Of a stretch of 64,000 nt of DNA, positions 27,365-36,886 are shown in pieces (the first letter of the stretch is position 1; every line of letters starts with the position of its first letter). The notes under the pieces were generated by a model. That model was not told the DNA's origin. It was given only the letters and a program-made list of their open reading frames with translations, and did not search any database. The DNA comes from Pseudomonas beijingensis (lineage in GTDB: Bacteria > Pseudomonadota > Gammaproteobacteria > Pseudomonadales > Pseudomonadaceae), in the NCBI RefSeq assembly GCF_030687295.1, contig NZ_CP117425.1, positions 620,001 through 684,000 on the forward strand. The letters are read 5' to 3'. Position numbers and translations under genes: made by a program.

Positions 27365-28195
27365 ATGTCCGCCGTGGAAACCGCGGTGGACAATGCCGAC
27401 AGCCAGGCTGGCGCGCAGCAGGAGTTGCCGTTCGCCATGGTCTATGGCCAGGCGGTCATGGAAATGCCCCTGGACTTGTACATTCCGCCGGATGCGCTGG
27501 AAGTGTTCCTCGAAGCTTTCGAGGGCCCCCTTGACCTGCTGCTGTACCTGATCCGCAAACAGAACATCAACATCCTTGACATCCCCGTGGCGGAAATCAC
27601 CCGCCAATACATGGGCTACGTCGAGTTGATGCAGTCGGTGCGCCTGGAACTGGCGGCCGAGTATCTGGTGATGGCGGCCATGCTTGCCGAGATCAAGTCG
27701 CGAATGCTGCTGCCGCGCTCGGCGGAAGTCGAAGAGGAAGAGGACGACCCGCGGGCCGAGTTGATTCGGCGCTTGCAGGAGTACGAACGCTTCAAGGTCG
27801 CCGCCGAAGGCCTCGATGGCTTGAACCGGGTGGGGCGCGATGTGGTGGTGCCCAAGCTCGATGCGCCGCAAGCACGGGCGCGCAAGTTGCTGCCGGATGT
27901 GAGCCTGGAAGAGCTGCTGATGTCCATGGCCGAGGTCCTGCGCCGGGGCGATATGTTTGAAAGTCACCAGGTCAGCCGCGAAGCGCTGTCCACCCGCGAG
28001 CGCATGAGCGATGTGCTGGAACGGCTCAAGGGCGGCGGTTTCGTGCCGTTCGTCGAGCTGTTCACCGCCGAGGAAGGACGGTTGGGGGTGGTGGTGACGT
28101 TTATGGCGGTCCTGGAATTGGTCAAGGAATCCTTGGTCGAGCTGGTGCAGAATGAGCCGTTCGCAGCGATCCACGTGCGGGCACGAGCCGAATAA
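27365..28195 (+). CDS. scpA: Segregation and condensation protein A
   Basis: A 276-aa kleisin subunit that links the SMC-like ATPase in chromosome organisation. The N-terminal SMC-binding segment EVFLEAFEGPLDLLLYLIRKQNINILDIPV is in two visible halves (EGPLDLLLYLI; NILDIPVAEI) near residues 52-80; an acidic linker (EEEEDDP) and a winged-helix C-terminus follow. The first ~40 residues are an extension usual in Pseudomonas. It abuts yciO and precedes scpB by 11 bp, forming one operon. Confidence 0.95.
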   Translation: MSAVETAVDNADSQAGAQQELPFAMVYGQAVMEMPLDLYIPPDALEVFLEAFEGPLDLLLYLIRKQNINILDIPVAEITRQYMGYVELMQSVRLELAAEYLVMAAMLAEIKSRMLLPRSAEVEEEEDDPRAELIRRLQEYERFKVAAEGLDGLNRVGRDVVVPKLDAPQARARKLLPDVSLEELLMSMAEVLRRGDMFESHQVSREALSTRERMSDVLERLKGGGFVPFVELFTAEEGRLGVVVTFMAVLELVKESLVELVQNEPFAAIHVRARAE

Positions 28196-28206
28196 CGAGC
28201 AAATCA

Positions 28207-29196
<990 letters not shown>

Positions 29197-29238
29197 TTCA
29201 ACTGGTTTGGAAACGCTGGCTGATCCACCGCCGTCCCC

Positions 29239-29330
29239 TGTGGGAGCCGAGCTTGCTCGCGATGACGGAGTAACATTCAGCATAAATGCAGGCTGACCCG
29301 CCGCCATCGCGAGCAAGCTCGGCTCCCACA
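29239..29330. repeat. REPIN between scpB and rluB
   Basis: TGTGGGAGCCGAGCTTGCTC (29239 on) with its complement ending at 29330; note the GCCGAGC variant in both arms, a compensated change that keeps pairing. Confidence 0.85.
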
Positions 29331-29531
29331 GGGGGCTTCATTAAGTCCCCACCAAACGGGAAGCCACCGGTCGGCGGAAAATACGCCGGGCGCTCGTCGA
29401 TCAGCTAGTCTCTGATGCGCAATCGCCTTAACAGGCGTATGATTCGCGACCCTTTGGCGATCCCTTCGTCGAAGACCCGTTTTCAAAGCGTCAGGCCACG
29501 CCTGACCCGACCACACCGGGAGGTGCCCAGA

Positions 29532-30767
29532 ATGAAAGACCTAGACCAGAACGACAGCCAGGAAATCGGCCCAGCAGGCGAGAAGCTGCAAAAAGTCCTC
29601 GCCCGTATCGGCGTCGGTTCGCGCCGTGACGTGGAAGCCTGGATTACCCAGGGCCGGATCAAGGTCAACGGCAAAGATGCCACCTTGGGCCTGCGTGTCG
29701 ACATGCACGACGCCATCACCATCGATGGCAAGGTGATCAAGCGCGAAGAGGCCGCCGAAACGGTGCGCCGCGTGATCATGTACAACAAACCCGACGGCGA
29801 AATCTGCACCCGTGACGACCCGGAAGGTCGCCCGACGGTGTTCGACAAGATGCCGCGTCCGAAAGAAGGCCGCTGGATCAACATCGGTCGCCTGGACATC
29901 AACACCACCGGTTTGCTGATGTTCACCACCGACGGTGAGCTGGCCAACCGTTTGATGCACCCGTCCTACGAGATGGACCGCGAATACGCCGTGCGTGTGC
30001 GTGGCGAAGTCGACGACGAAATGATCGAGCGCCTCAAGGCCGGTGTTGTGCTGGAAGACGGCCCGGCGCGTTTCACCGACATCAAGCAGGCGCCCGGCGG
30101 TGAAGGCTTCAACCACTGGTATCACTGCGTGGTGATGGAAGGCCGTAACCGTGAAGTGCGGCGTTTGTGGGAATCCCAGGGGCTGGTGGTCAGCCGCCTG
30201 AAGCGCGTGCGTTTCGGCCCGGTGTTCCTCAATTCCGACCTGCCGATGGGCCGCTGGCGCGAAATGAGCCAGTACGAAGTCGACATCCTCGCCGCCGAAG
30301 TGGGTCTCAAGCCGGTGGCAATGCCGCAGATGACCGCCAAGAGCAAGGACAAGCTGGAGCGGATGCAGCGTAAATCCTCGCGCCCGATGGGCAAGACCGA
30401 GCGCGTGCGTACGCTGCGTCCGGCTGCTGAAGGTGCGCCGATTGGCCCGCGTCCTTCCCGCGAGCCGCAGATCGAAGGCGAGCGCCCGGCTCGCAAGCCT
30501 GCGCCCCGTCAGGACGGTGAGCGTGGTCCTCGCACGCCGCGTCCGGCCAATGGTCGGACCGAGCGAGGTGAAGGTCGCGGTGCCCCGGCGGGTCGCGGTA
30601 CGCCAGTCGCCGATCGCCCGGCCGACACGAAGCGTCCGGCCAAGCCGGCACCGAAAAAACGCCCGGGTATCGTCCTGGCCGACCGCGACACGCCATCGGG
30701 CAAGCGCCGTGGTGCCCCGGCAGGTTCGGGACAGCGTCCGGGGTTTGGGCGTCGTAAGCCGGAGTGA
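29532..30767 (+). CDS. rluB: 23S rRNA pseudouridine(2605) synthase RluB with a basic C-terminal tail
   Basis: A 411-aa pseudouridine synthase. An S4 RNA-binding domain (about residues 15-75, KLQKVLARIGVGSRRDVEAW) precedes the catalytic domain with GRLDINTTGLLMFTTDGELA (Asp nucleophile in GRLD). The last ~130 residues are Arg/Pro/Gly/Lys-rich and probably disordered, as is common in Pseudomonas RluB. ATG 29532 with GGAGGTG before it is chosen over the ATG at 29415. A strong terminator follows. Confidence 0.92.
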   Translation: MKDLDQNDSQEIGPAGEKLQKVLARIGVGSRRDVEAWITQGRIKVNGKDATLGLRVDMHDAITIDGKVIKREEAAETVRRVIMYNKPDGEICTRDDPEGRPTVFDKMPRPKEGRWINIGRLDINTTGLLMFTTDGELANRLMHPSYEMDREYAVRVRGEVDDEMIERLKAGVVLEDGPARFTDIKQAPGGEGFNHWYHCVVMEGRNREVRRLWESQGLVVSRLKRVRFGPVFLNSDLPMGRWREMSQYEVDILAAEVGLKPVAMPQMTAKSKDKLERMQRKSSRPMGKTERVRTLRPAAEGAPIGPRPSREPQIEGERPARKPAPRQDGERGPRTPRPANGRTERGEGRGAPAGRGTPVADRPADTKRPAKPAPKKRPGIVLADRDTPSGKRRGAPAGSGQRPGFGRRKPE

Positions 30768-30799
30768 GATCGCGGTGAGTTTCTAGCTGCAAGCTGCAA

Positions 30800-30836
30800 G
30801 AAAAAACGCCAACCGTTGGGTTGGCGTTTTTTTTGT
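30800..30836 (+). terminator. Rho-independent terminator of rluB
   Basis: AAAAAACGCCAACC GTTG GGTTGGCGTTTTTTTT: a 14-bp arm with A/T flanks, usable in both directions. Confidence 0.92.
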
Positions 30837-30870
30837 CTGGCCTTAGTGATGCAGTGCCTTTGAATCCGTC

Positions 30871-30964
30871 TTCGCGAGCAAGCCCGCTCCCACATTTGAT
30901 CTTCAGTGGACATAGCATTTGTGATCGCCGGCGATCCAGTGTGGGAGCGGGCTTGCTCGCGAAG
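30871..30964. repeat. REP pair in inside-out orientation
   Basis: TTCGCGAGCAAGCCCGCTCC... comes first and GTGGGAGCGGGCTTGCTCGC comes second, the reverse of the usual REPIN order. It lies between the convergent rluB and M29-like genes. Confidence 0.8.
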
Positions 30965-31000
30965 AGGTCAGCAGGCCCACCACTCCCCCCAAGGTTGCCC

Positions 31001-31966
31001 CTAAAGCACAAACCGCCCATCAAACATCGGCTCATTATCCAGCGCCAGCATGCCTTTCTCGAAAATCAGATCCAGGTGATGGCTGCCCTTGGCCCCGCCA
31101 CCCAGTCCCAGGTGCAGGCCGCAATGGCGCTCCTCGAAACCGGCATTGCGGGCGTACAGGCTCTTGACCCCTTCGTTGGTGCCGATCCCCAGTTCCTCGA
31201 TGCGGCGGTTGGACGGGTTGGCGTCCAGGTATTTATTGAAGTCGTGCTCCAGGCCCGGCACGTCGGTGGCGATTTTCTGGATGGTGGAGTCTTCGATCCA
31301 CAGCTCCAGCGGCGATTGCAGTACGCCGTATTTGCGTGCGAACGGGATGGTGCTCAGGAACGTGCCGACGAAATTCACCCGGCCATTGATGGTGTCGCTG
31401 TGGGTGGCGATTTCGCCGGGGGCCAGGTCGTAGTTGCCGAGGCCGTTGATGTCGGTCCATTTCTTCACGCTGCCCAAGGCTGTGTCGAAATACGAACCGT
31501 GGTCATCCTGGAAACTCAGGGTCGTCGCCTGGGACATGCGCCGGATCAGGTGACTGTTGAGCCCGGCGATGCGCTGGGGAATCACGCTGAAGGTGTCGTA
31601 GAAATAATCGCCGTAGTCCTTGAACAGCAGCGATTTCTTCCAGTTGTCAGCCATCACGCCCTGCAGCGCGCGGACAAAGTCCGGGCCGTCGGGACGCGGG
31701 TTGGGCAGGGTGGAAGAGTCGTAGAAAAAAATATACAGATCGCTGTCTGCAATGGCCTTGGACAGGCGCTCCGTGGACTCGAGGTCCAGGCGCATGGCAC
31801 TGAACCGAAAAGGCGAGCCGCTGCCCGCCTGTTCGGCAATGGCGCCGGTCAGCGCTTCGTAGTCAGCGGTATGACCGAGCAACACCTTGGCGGGTTGAAT
31901 GCCGGCCAGGGCGGGATGGTGTTCGAGGTAGTAAAGGAAATGTGAGATGGCTCGTTGTGTGTCCAT
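31001..31966 (-). CDS. M29-like metallopeptidase (aminopeptidase T/S-related), peptide-associated
   Basis: A 321-aa predicted cytoplasmic protein without signal peptide. The C-terminal part matches the thermophilic aminopeptidase (M29) pattern: a glutamate in RRIEELGIGTNEG (about residue 258), a histidine in HCGLHLGLGGG (about 284) and the His/Asp metal ligands in GSHHLDLIF (about 293-296). The N-terminal half is less conserved and holds the acidic SDLYIFFYDSS. At 321 aa it is shorter than typical M29 peptidases (~400 aa). It is 90 bp downstream of a 45-codon peptide gene on the same strand, which suggests the peptide is its substrate or partner (inference). GGGAAG stands before the ATG. Confidence 0.75.
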   Translation of the reverse strand: MDTQRAISHFLYYLEHHPALAGIQPAKVLLGHTADYEALTGAIAEQAGSGSPFRFSAMRLDLESTERLSKAIADSDLYIFFYDSSTLPNPRPDGPDFVRALQGVMADNWKKSLLFKDYGDYFYDTFSVIPQRIAGLNSHLIRRMSQATTLSFQDDHGSYFDTALGSVKKWTDINGLGNYDLAPGEIATHSDTINGRVNFVGTFLSTIPFARKYGVLQSPLELWIEDSTIQKIATDVPGLEHDFNKYLDANPSNRRIEELGIGTNEGVKSLYARNAGFEERHCGLHLGLGGGAKGSHHLDLIFEKGMLALDNEPMFDGRFVL

Positions 31967-31973
31967 GCTTATT

Positions 31974-32007
31974 CTTCCCTGACAAGTTCATTTAACTTCC
32001 CTGACAA
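31974..32007 (-). repeat. Twelve-bp direct repeat ahead of the M29-like gene
   Basis: CTTCCCTGACAA occurs at 31974-31985 and again at 31996-32007 (22-bp period), just before the peptidase start. On the minus strand each copy carries a GGGAAG ribosome-site-like core, so the downstream copy serves as the probable ribosome site and the upstream one may be a duplication or a binding site. Confidence 0.7.
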
Positions 32008-32056
32008 CCGGCAAGTGGCGGAGTCGACCGGCCGGATCGCCTCCGCCGGGCAGTGC

Positions 32057-32194
32057 CTACAGAGGCCACATCGCCGTGCCGAACGGAACGACGGCGTCGG
32101 CTTGCATCATTTCAACGGCGGCTTCATGGGTAGGGGCTTCAAACCATTCGTCCAGTTGCAGTTCGGTTTCCAAGTCTTTGTCCAGTGCTTGCAT
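32057..32194 (-). CDS. 45-residue acidic peptide with hydrophobic C-terminus (putative peptide precursor)
   Basis: A short gene of 45 codons. The ribosome site AGGAGATTCACT before ATG 32194 is nearly ideal, which argues that the ORF is real. Residues 1-33 are acidic and amphipathic (MQALDKDLETELQLDEWFE, then PTHEAAVEMMQAD). Residues 34-45 (AVVPFGTAMWPL) are hydrophobic with aromatic residues and no charge. That leader-plus-tail layout is like a ribosomally made peptide precursor, but there is no modification enzyme I recognise nearby; the only partner is the M29-like peptidase gene 90 bp downstream. No signal peptide and no cysteine are present. I do not recognise the family. Confidence 0.65.
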   Translation of the reverse strand: MQALDKDLETELQLDEWFEAPTHEAAVEMMQADAVVPFGTAMWPL

Positions 32195-32841
32195 AGTGAA
32201 TCTCCTAGATGACTTTTACGGAAATCAACGGCCCGATTCGGCGAGTGTAAACAGGCCGGCAACGGCACCGCAGAACTTGTCGGCACGATGCCTTGGCAAG
32301 TCGCTGAAAACCTAGTCGAGGGGTTTTTGGATTGCAAAAAAATAATTTTATTTTTTTCGTTTGAACTTTTTGTTCCATTTTCGCCGAAGAAATTACTCAT
32401 TCAAAAACAGTTGGCTGTGTAGTTTTTTACTTAGGTAGCTAGCTACCGTCAATTTGCAGTCGGCTTACAGAAAATTCCTACATGGCAATTTTGCGTTACG
32501 GCTTGTAAAGAAATGCTGACGATTTTTGCCTATCAAGCCGGTTTGTCCCGGTGTTTGGCTGCGCTGTAAGAAAAAGCTGCCGAAGAGGTCGGTTTGACGG
32601 GTTTTCCGACACTTCGCAGCGCTTGTTTCAAACCGGCGGGACGGGTCAGATGCGCGGCAGACCTGAAGTACGGGGTGCGCGGATGTCTGGTCGCGGTGGG
32701 GCAGCGGTGTACAATGCGCCGCGTTTTACTGTGACCCTTCGCGTACCCACGCATTTTCAAGGTTATCCGCCTTGTTCACTCCGCCATGCCACGAGCGTGT
32801 CGGGTTCGATTTCGTCACAGATAAAAACAAATAGGTGACGC
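32195..32841. other. 647-bp intergenic region with AT-rich tract and 14-bp palindrome
   Basis: Between the divergent peptide and aroP-type genes. About 32329-32460 is strikingly AT-rich (AAAAAAATAATTTTATTTTT) for this genome and contains the perfect palindrome GGTAGCTAGCTACC at 32434-32447. The half nearer the permease is GC-rich again with TGTACAATG around 32708 as a possible -10 region. No coding sequence was supported. Confidence 0.6.
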
Positions 32842-34263
32842 ATGACCGTTGTAGAAAATACGCATTCAGGCGAGCTGAAACGCGGCCTGAAAAATCGACA
32901 CATTCAACTGATCGCCCTCGGTGGCGCGATCGGCACCGGCCTGTTCCTCGGCTCGGCGGGGGTGCTGAAATCAGCCGGCCCGTCGATGATCCTCGGCTAC
33001 GCCATCTGCGGCTTCATCGCCTTCATGATCATGCGCCAGTTGGGCGAAATGATCGTCGAAGAGCCGGTCGCCGGGTCCTTCAGCCACTTCGCCCACAAGT
33101 ACTGGGGCGGTTTCGCCGGGTTCCTGTCGGGTTGGAACTGCTGGATTCTCTACATCCTGGTGGGTATGTCCGAGCTGACCGCGGTCGGCAAGTACATCCA
33201 CTATTGGGCCCCGGACATTCCGACCTGGGTGTCGGCGGCGGCGTTTTTCATCCTGATCAATGTGATCAACCTGGCCAACGTCAAAGTCTTCGGCGAGGCC
33301 GAGTTCTGGTTCGCGATCATCAAGGTCGTGGCGATTGTCGGCATGATTGCCTTGGGCAGCTATTTGCTGGTCAGCGGCCATGGTGGCCCGCAGGCGTCGG
33401 TGACCAACCTGTGGTCCCACGGTGGGTTCTTCCCCAATGGCGTGAGCGGCCTGGTGATGGCCATGGCGATCATCATGTTCTCCTTCGGTGGCCTGGAAAT
33501 GCTCGGTTTCACCGCCGCCGAGGCCGACAAACCGAAAACCGTGATCCCCAAGGCCATCAACCAGGTGATCTACCGGATTCTGATTTTCTACATCGGCGCC
33601 CTCGTGGTGCTGTTGTCCCTGACCCCTTGGGACAGCCTGCTGACCACACTTAACGCTTCCGGCGATGCCTACAGCGGCAGCCCGTTCGTGCAGGTGTTCT
33701 CGATGCTGGGCAGCAACACCGCTGCGCATATCCTCAACTTTGTGGTGCTGACCGCCGCGCTGTCGGTGTACAACAGCGGCACCTACTGCAATAGCCGTAT
33801 GTTGCTGGGCATGGCCGAGCAGGGCGATGCGCCCAAGGCCTTGTCCAAGATCGACAAGCGCGGCGTACCGGTGCGTTCGATCCTCGCGTCGGCAGCGGTC
33901 ACGCTGGTGGCGGTGCTGTTGAACTATCTGGTCCCGCAGCATGCGCTGGAGTTGCTGATGTCCCTGGTGGTCGCGACCCTGGTGATCAACTGGGCGATGA
34001 TCAGCTATTCGCACTTCAAGTTCCGCCAGCACATGAACCAGACACGCCAGACGCCGCTGTTCAAGGCGCTGTGGTATCCGTACGGCAACTACATCTGCCT
34101 GGCGTTCGTGGTGTTCATCCTGGGTGTGATGTTGCTGATCCCTGGCATCCAGATCTCGGTCTATGCGATTCCGGTGTGGGTGGTGTTCATGGCCGGGTGC
34201 TATTGGATCAAGAACAAGCGCAGTGCCCGGCATGAGCTGGCGGTGGCAGCGGCTGCCAAGTAA
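32842..34263 (+). CDS. Amino acid permease, AroP-like (APC family)
   Basis: A 473-aa inner-membrane transporter with twelve membrane segments. The N-terminus RGLKNRHIQLIALGGAIGTG and the GAIGTGLFLGS substrate loop are typical of the AAT branch (AroP, PheP, ProY). The closest resemblance is to aromatic amino acid permeases, but members of this branch differ in substrate, so the substrate is not settled. ATG 32842 follows AGGTGACGC. It appears to be transcribed alone. Confidence 0.88.
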   Translation: MTVVENTHSGELKRGLKNRHIQLIALGGAIGTGLFLGSAGVLKSAGPSMILGYAICGFIAFMIMRQLGEMIVEEPVAGSFSHFAHKYWGGFAGFLSGWNCWILYILVGMSELTAVGKYIHYWAPDIPTWVSAAAFFILINVINLANVKVFGEAEFWFAIIKVVAIVGMIALGSYLLVSGHGGPQASVTNLWSHGGFFPNGVSGLVMAMAIIMFSFGGLEMLGFTAAEADKPKTVIPKAINQVIYRILIFYIGALVVLLSLTPWDSLLTTLNASGDAYSGSPFVQVFSMLGSNTAAHILNFVVLTAALSVYNSGTYCNSRMLLGMAEQGDAPKALSKIDKRGVPVRSILASAAVTLVAVLLNYLVPQHALELLMSLVVATLVINWAMISYSHFKFRQHMNQTRQTPLFKALWYPYGNYICLAFVVFILGVMLLIPGIQISVYAIPVWVVFMAGCYWIKNKRSARHELAVAAAAK

Positions 34264-34274
34264 GCACGAAACCC

Positions 34275-34363
34275 TGTGGGAGCGAGCTTGCTCGCGATGG
34301 CGTTGGGTCAGCAGTATCAATGGTGAGTGACACACTGCAATCGCGAGCAAGCTCGCTCCCACA
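34275..34363. repeat. REPIN between the permease and arfB
   Basis: TGTGGGAGCGAGCTTGCTCG (34275 on) and its complement ending at 34363, around a ~40-bp spacer. Confidence 0.85.
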
Positions 34364-34472
34364 TTGGATCTTCAGTGTTCACAGTGTGTGTGGTCACCAC
34401 CGCTGCCACAGGGGGCAGGTGTTGTCTGGGGGATTCGCGGTATCCTGTGGGGCCTGATACCGGACACTTTCC

Positions 34473-34886
34473 ATGCTGGTCATTTCCAACACCGTGCACA
34501 TCCCGGACGCCGAGATCGAGCTGACGGCCATCCGCGCCCAGGGGGCCGGGGGGCAGAACGTCAACAAGGTCTCCAGCGCCGTGCACTTGCGCTTCGACAT
34601 TCCGGCCTCGTCGCTGCCCGAGTTCTACAAGGAGCGATTGCTGGCCCTGCGCGACAGTCGCATTACCAGCGACGGTGTGCTGATCATCAAGGCCCAGCAA
34701 TACCGCACGCAGGAACAGAACCGGGCCGACGCGCTGGAGCGCCTGGTCGAACTGATCCTCAGCGCCACCAAGGTTGAAAAGAAGCGTCGCCCGACCAAGC
34801 CGACCCTGGGTTCGAAAAAACGTCGCCTGGAATCCAAGACCAAGCGCGGCTCGATCAAGGCCGGCCGCGGCAAGGTGGATTTCTAG
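34473..34886 (+). CDS. arfB: Alternative ribosome-rescue factor ArfB (YaeJ)
   Basis: A 137-aa peptidyl-tRNA hydrolase that frees stalled ribosomes without trans-translation. The catalytic GGQ is in [18 protein letters not shown] (residues ~26-43). The C-terminal tail is strongly basic ([16 protein letters not shown]...), the part that enters the empty mRNA channel. Full family length. Its TAG stop overlaps the TAG stop of the convergent MFS gene in a shared CTAG. Confidence 0.95.
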   Translation: MLVISNTVHIPDAEIELTAIRAQGAGGQNVNKVSSAVHLRFDIPASSLPEFYKERLLALRDSRITSDGVLIIKAQQYRTQEQNRADALERLVELILSATKVEKKRRPTKPTLGSKKRRLESKTKRGSIKAGRGKVDF

Positions 34887-36084
34887 TTTTTCTCCCGCGC
34901 TTCACGGTACCGAGGCGCCTGCCGGTACAGGTAGACACTCAGTGCCAGCCCGCCCAGAGCCGCCAAGGCGGCGAACAGAAAGATCGAGGCAAAGCCGAAA
35001 CCCGCCGCAATCGCACCGGCCAGCGGACCGGTGATCCCCAATGACAAATCAATGAACAGTGAATAAGCGCCCACCGCCGCCCCACGACTGGAAGCTGGCA
35101 CCAAGTTGACCGCTTCCACCCCCAGCGCCGGAAACACCAGGGAAAAGCCGAAGCCGCTCAACGCCGCTCCCGCCAGGGCCCACTGGGCATCCGGTGCGAG
35201 CCAGAGCAGTAACAGGCCGAGGGTTTCCACCGACAGGCAGGCAATCGCTACGCGAAAGCCGCCCAGACGGTTGATCAGGTTGCCGAACAGCAGACGCGCG
35301 CCGATGAAGCTGGCGCCGAACAGGCTCAGGCACAGCACGGCGTTGTCCCAGTGCTGCGTGGCGTAGTACAGGGTGATGAACGTCGCGATGGTGCCAAACC
35401 CGATGGAACCCAGGGCCAGGCCGCAGCCGTGTGGCAGCACACGCCCCAATACATGCATGAACGGCAGGCGCTCGCCAGCGACGATGGGGGCCGCGGTTTT
35501 GCGCCAGGCCAACGCCAGCCCCAGCAAACCCAGCAAGATGATGCTGACGCCCATGCTCCACAGCCCCAAGGCATTGACCAGCCACACCCCCCAGCGGCGC
35601 ACCGATCGCCAACGCGCCGTAACTGGCGATACCGTTCCAGGAAATCACCTTGGCGGTATTCGCCGCACCGACCCGACCGATGCCCCAGCCAATCGAACCC
35701 GAACCCACCAGGCTTTCCGCGCTGCCCAGCACCAGGCGGCCGATCAACAGGCTGATCAGGCTGAACGTTGGCAGGTGGGGTGTCCAAGCCGACACCAGCA
35801 TGAACACACCGCTCAGCCCGCAGCCGGCGAGGCCGAACATCACCGCGCGCTTGCTCCCCAGGTTGTCGATGATTCGCCCTGCGTAAGGGCGACTGAGCAG
35901 GGTGGCCAGGTATTGCACACTGATCACCAGCCCGGCGATCACCGCGCCGAAACCCAGTTCGCCGTGGACGAAGCCCGGGCAGCACGGCCAGGGGAATGCC
36001 GATATTCAGGTAGCCGATGAAGGTGAACAGGACGATGGAAACGACTTGCAGCGTGACCGCCAGGGGGCGCTGGGAATCTGACAT
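34883..36084 (-). pseudogene. MFS transporter, frame broken twice by +1 insertions
   Basis: A major facilitator superfamily permease of about 399 aa once two extra bases are removed. The order is [13 protein letters not shown]...GIPLAVLPG (frame 1), [20 protein letters not shown]...IGAPLG (frame 2) and [19 protein letters not shown]...YREAREKN (frame 3). The breaks are an extra G in GGG at plus 35974-35976 and a six-base G run (plus CCCCCC at 35587-35592) where five restore the frame. The first intracellular loop has [16 protein letters not shown], the MFS signature. Twelve membrane segments are recovered. The substrate is unknown; the text resembles the YfcJ/YhhS branch. Either a real pseudogene or sequence error. 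Confidence 0.85.
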
Positions 36085-36186
36085 GGGGAAAAGGTCCACG
36101 GAGCAGCAGGATAGATAGGCTGCTTATGATAACGGCGGCCGTGGCGTCCGAGCGCAGAAAAGCAAAACTATTTGCCCAATGGTGAT

Positions 36187-36381
36187 TCAGCTGTCGTGCT
36201 GTCCGCTGATCAGGCGCGTGGTGACCAGCGCGGCGATGGCGTTTTCTTCGCTGCCGAAACGCGCCAGCAGGGCCGCTTGTTTCTCGGCGGGAAGGCGGGT
36301 CCAGATTTCGACCATTTTCTCGGCGGTGCCGATCAGGACGCTGGCCTGGGCTTCGCTGAAGGGTGGGGTGTCATCGCTCAT
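36187..36381 (-). CDS. Small conserved-looking cytoplasmic protein (64 aa)
   Basis: A 64-aa protein, MSDDTPPFSEAQASVLIGTA at the start, mostly helical (EKMVEIWTRLPAEKQAALLARF). ATG 36381 is likelier than the longer 81-aa form. No domain is recognised. It lies between the MFS gene and a second tiny gene on the same strand. Confidence 0.55.
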   Translation of the reverse strand: MSDDTPPFSEAQASVLIGTAEKMVEIWTRLPAEKQAALLARFGSEENAIAALVTTRLISGQHDS

Positions 36382-36454
36382 GGGGGGCTCGGGATTCAGG
36401 CAGTGTGGAAAGCGCATCTTAGCGCTTTCCACACGGTCTGGTGGTGCGGGTCAA

Positions 36455-36598
36455 TCAGTCTTCGCTGTCGGCCTGGCGGCGTTCAGTGGGTTCCTTGGGC
36501 TCGGGTTGCTGGGCATCAGGTTGCCCCCCGGCTTGTAGCGTGGTCGTCTGCTCAGTGTCGTGCAGGCTTGGGAAGGGGAGATTAGGGATCTCGTGCAT
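36455..36598 (-). CDS. 47-aa proline/glutamine-rich small protein
   Basis: A 47-codon gene preceded by a good GAGGAG site seven bases before ATG 36598. The product (MHEIPNLPFPSLHDTEQTTT... ending RRQADSED) is hydrophilic, rich in Pro, Gln and Glu, and probably disordered. It ends 73 bp upstream of the 64-aa gene on the same strand. No function can be given. Confidence 0.55.
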   Translation of the reverse strand: MHEIPNLPFPSLHDTEQTTTLQAGGQPDAQQPEPKEPTERRQADSED

Positions 36599-36886
36599 AT
36601 CGCGCTCCTCGCAAAGTCTGTGGATAGATCTGGTAGATCCGCGCTTTTACAAAGCCTGGGCAGGATACAGCAGGAGAAATGACAAAAAGACTTTTAAATC
36701 CCGTCGGGCCGACAAAAGGGATTGTCTGGACAGGTCATGTCCAATCAGCGAAAACGCCGTCGCTACCGGTGGTCGCCAAGGCTCAAGAACACGGCTTATG
36801 GGCCGATGTCATGCACATATCCTCCACATTCGGTTGCAACAGTGGGGCCTGGACATGGAGGTTCTTTATTCGAAGAGATTGACTCC

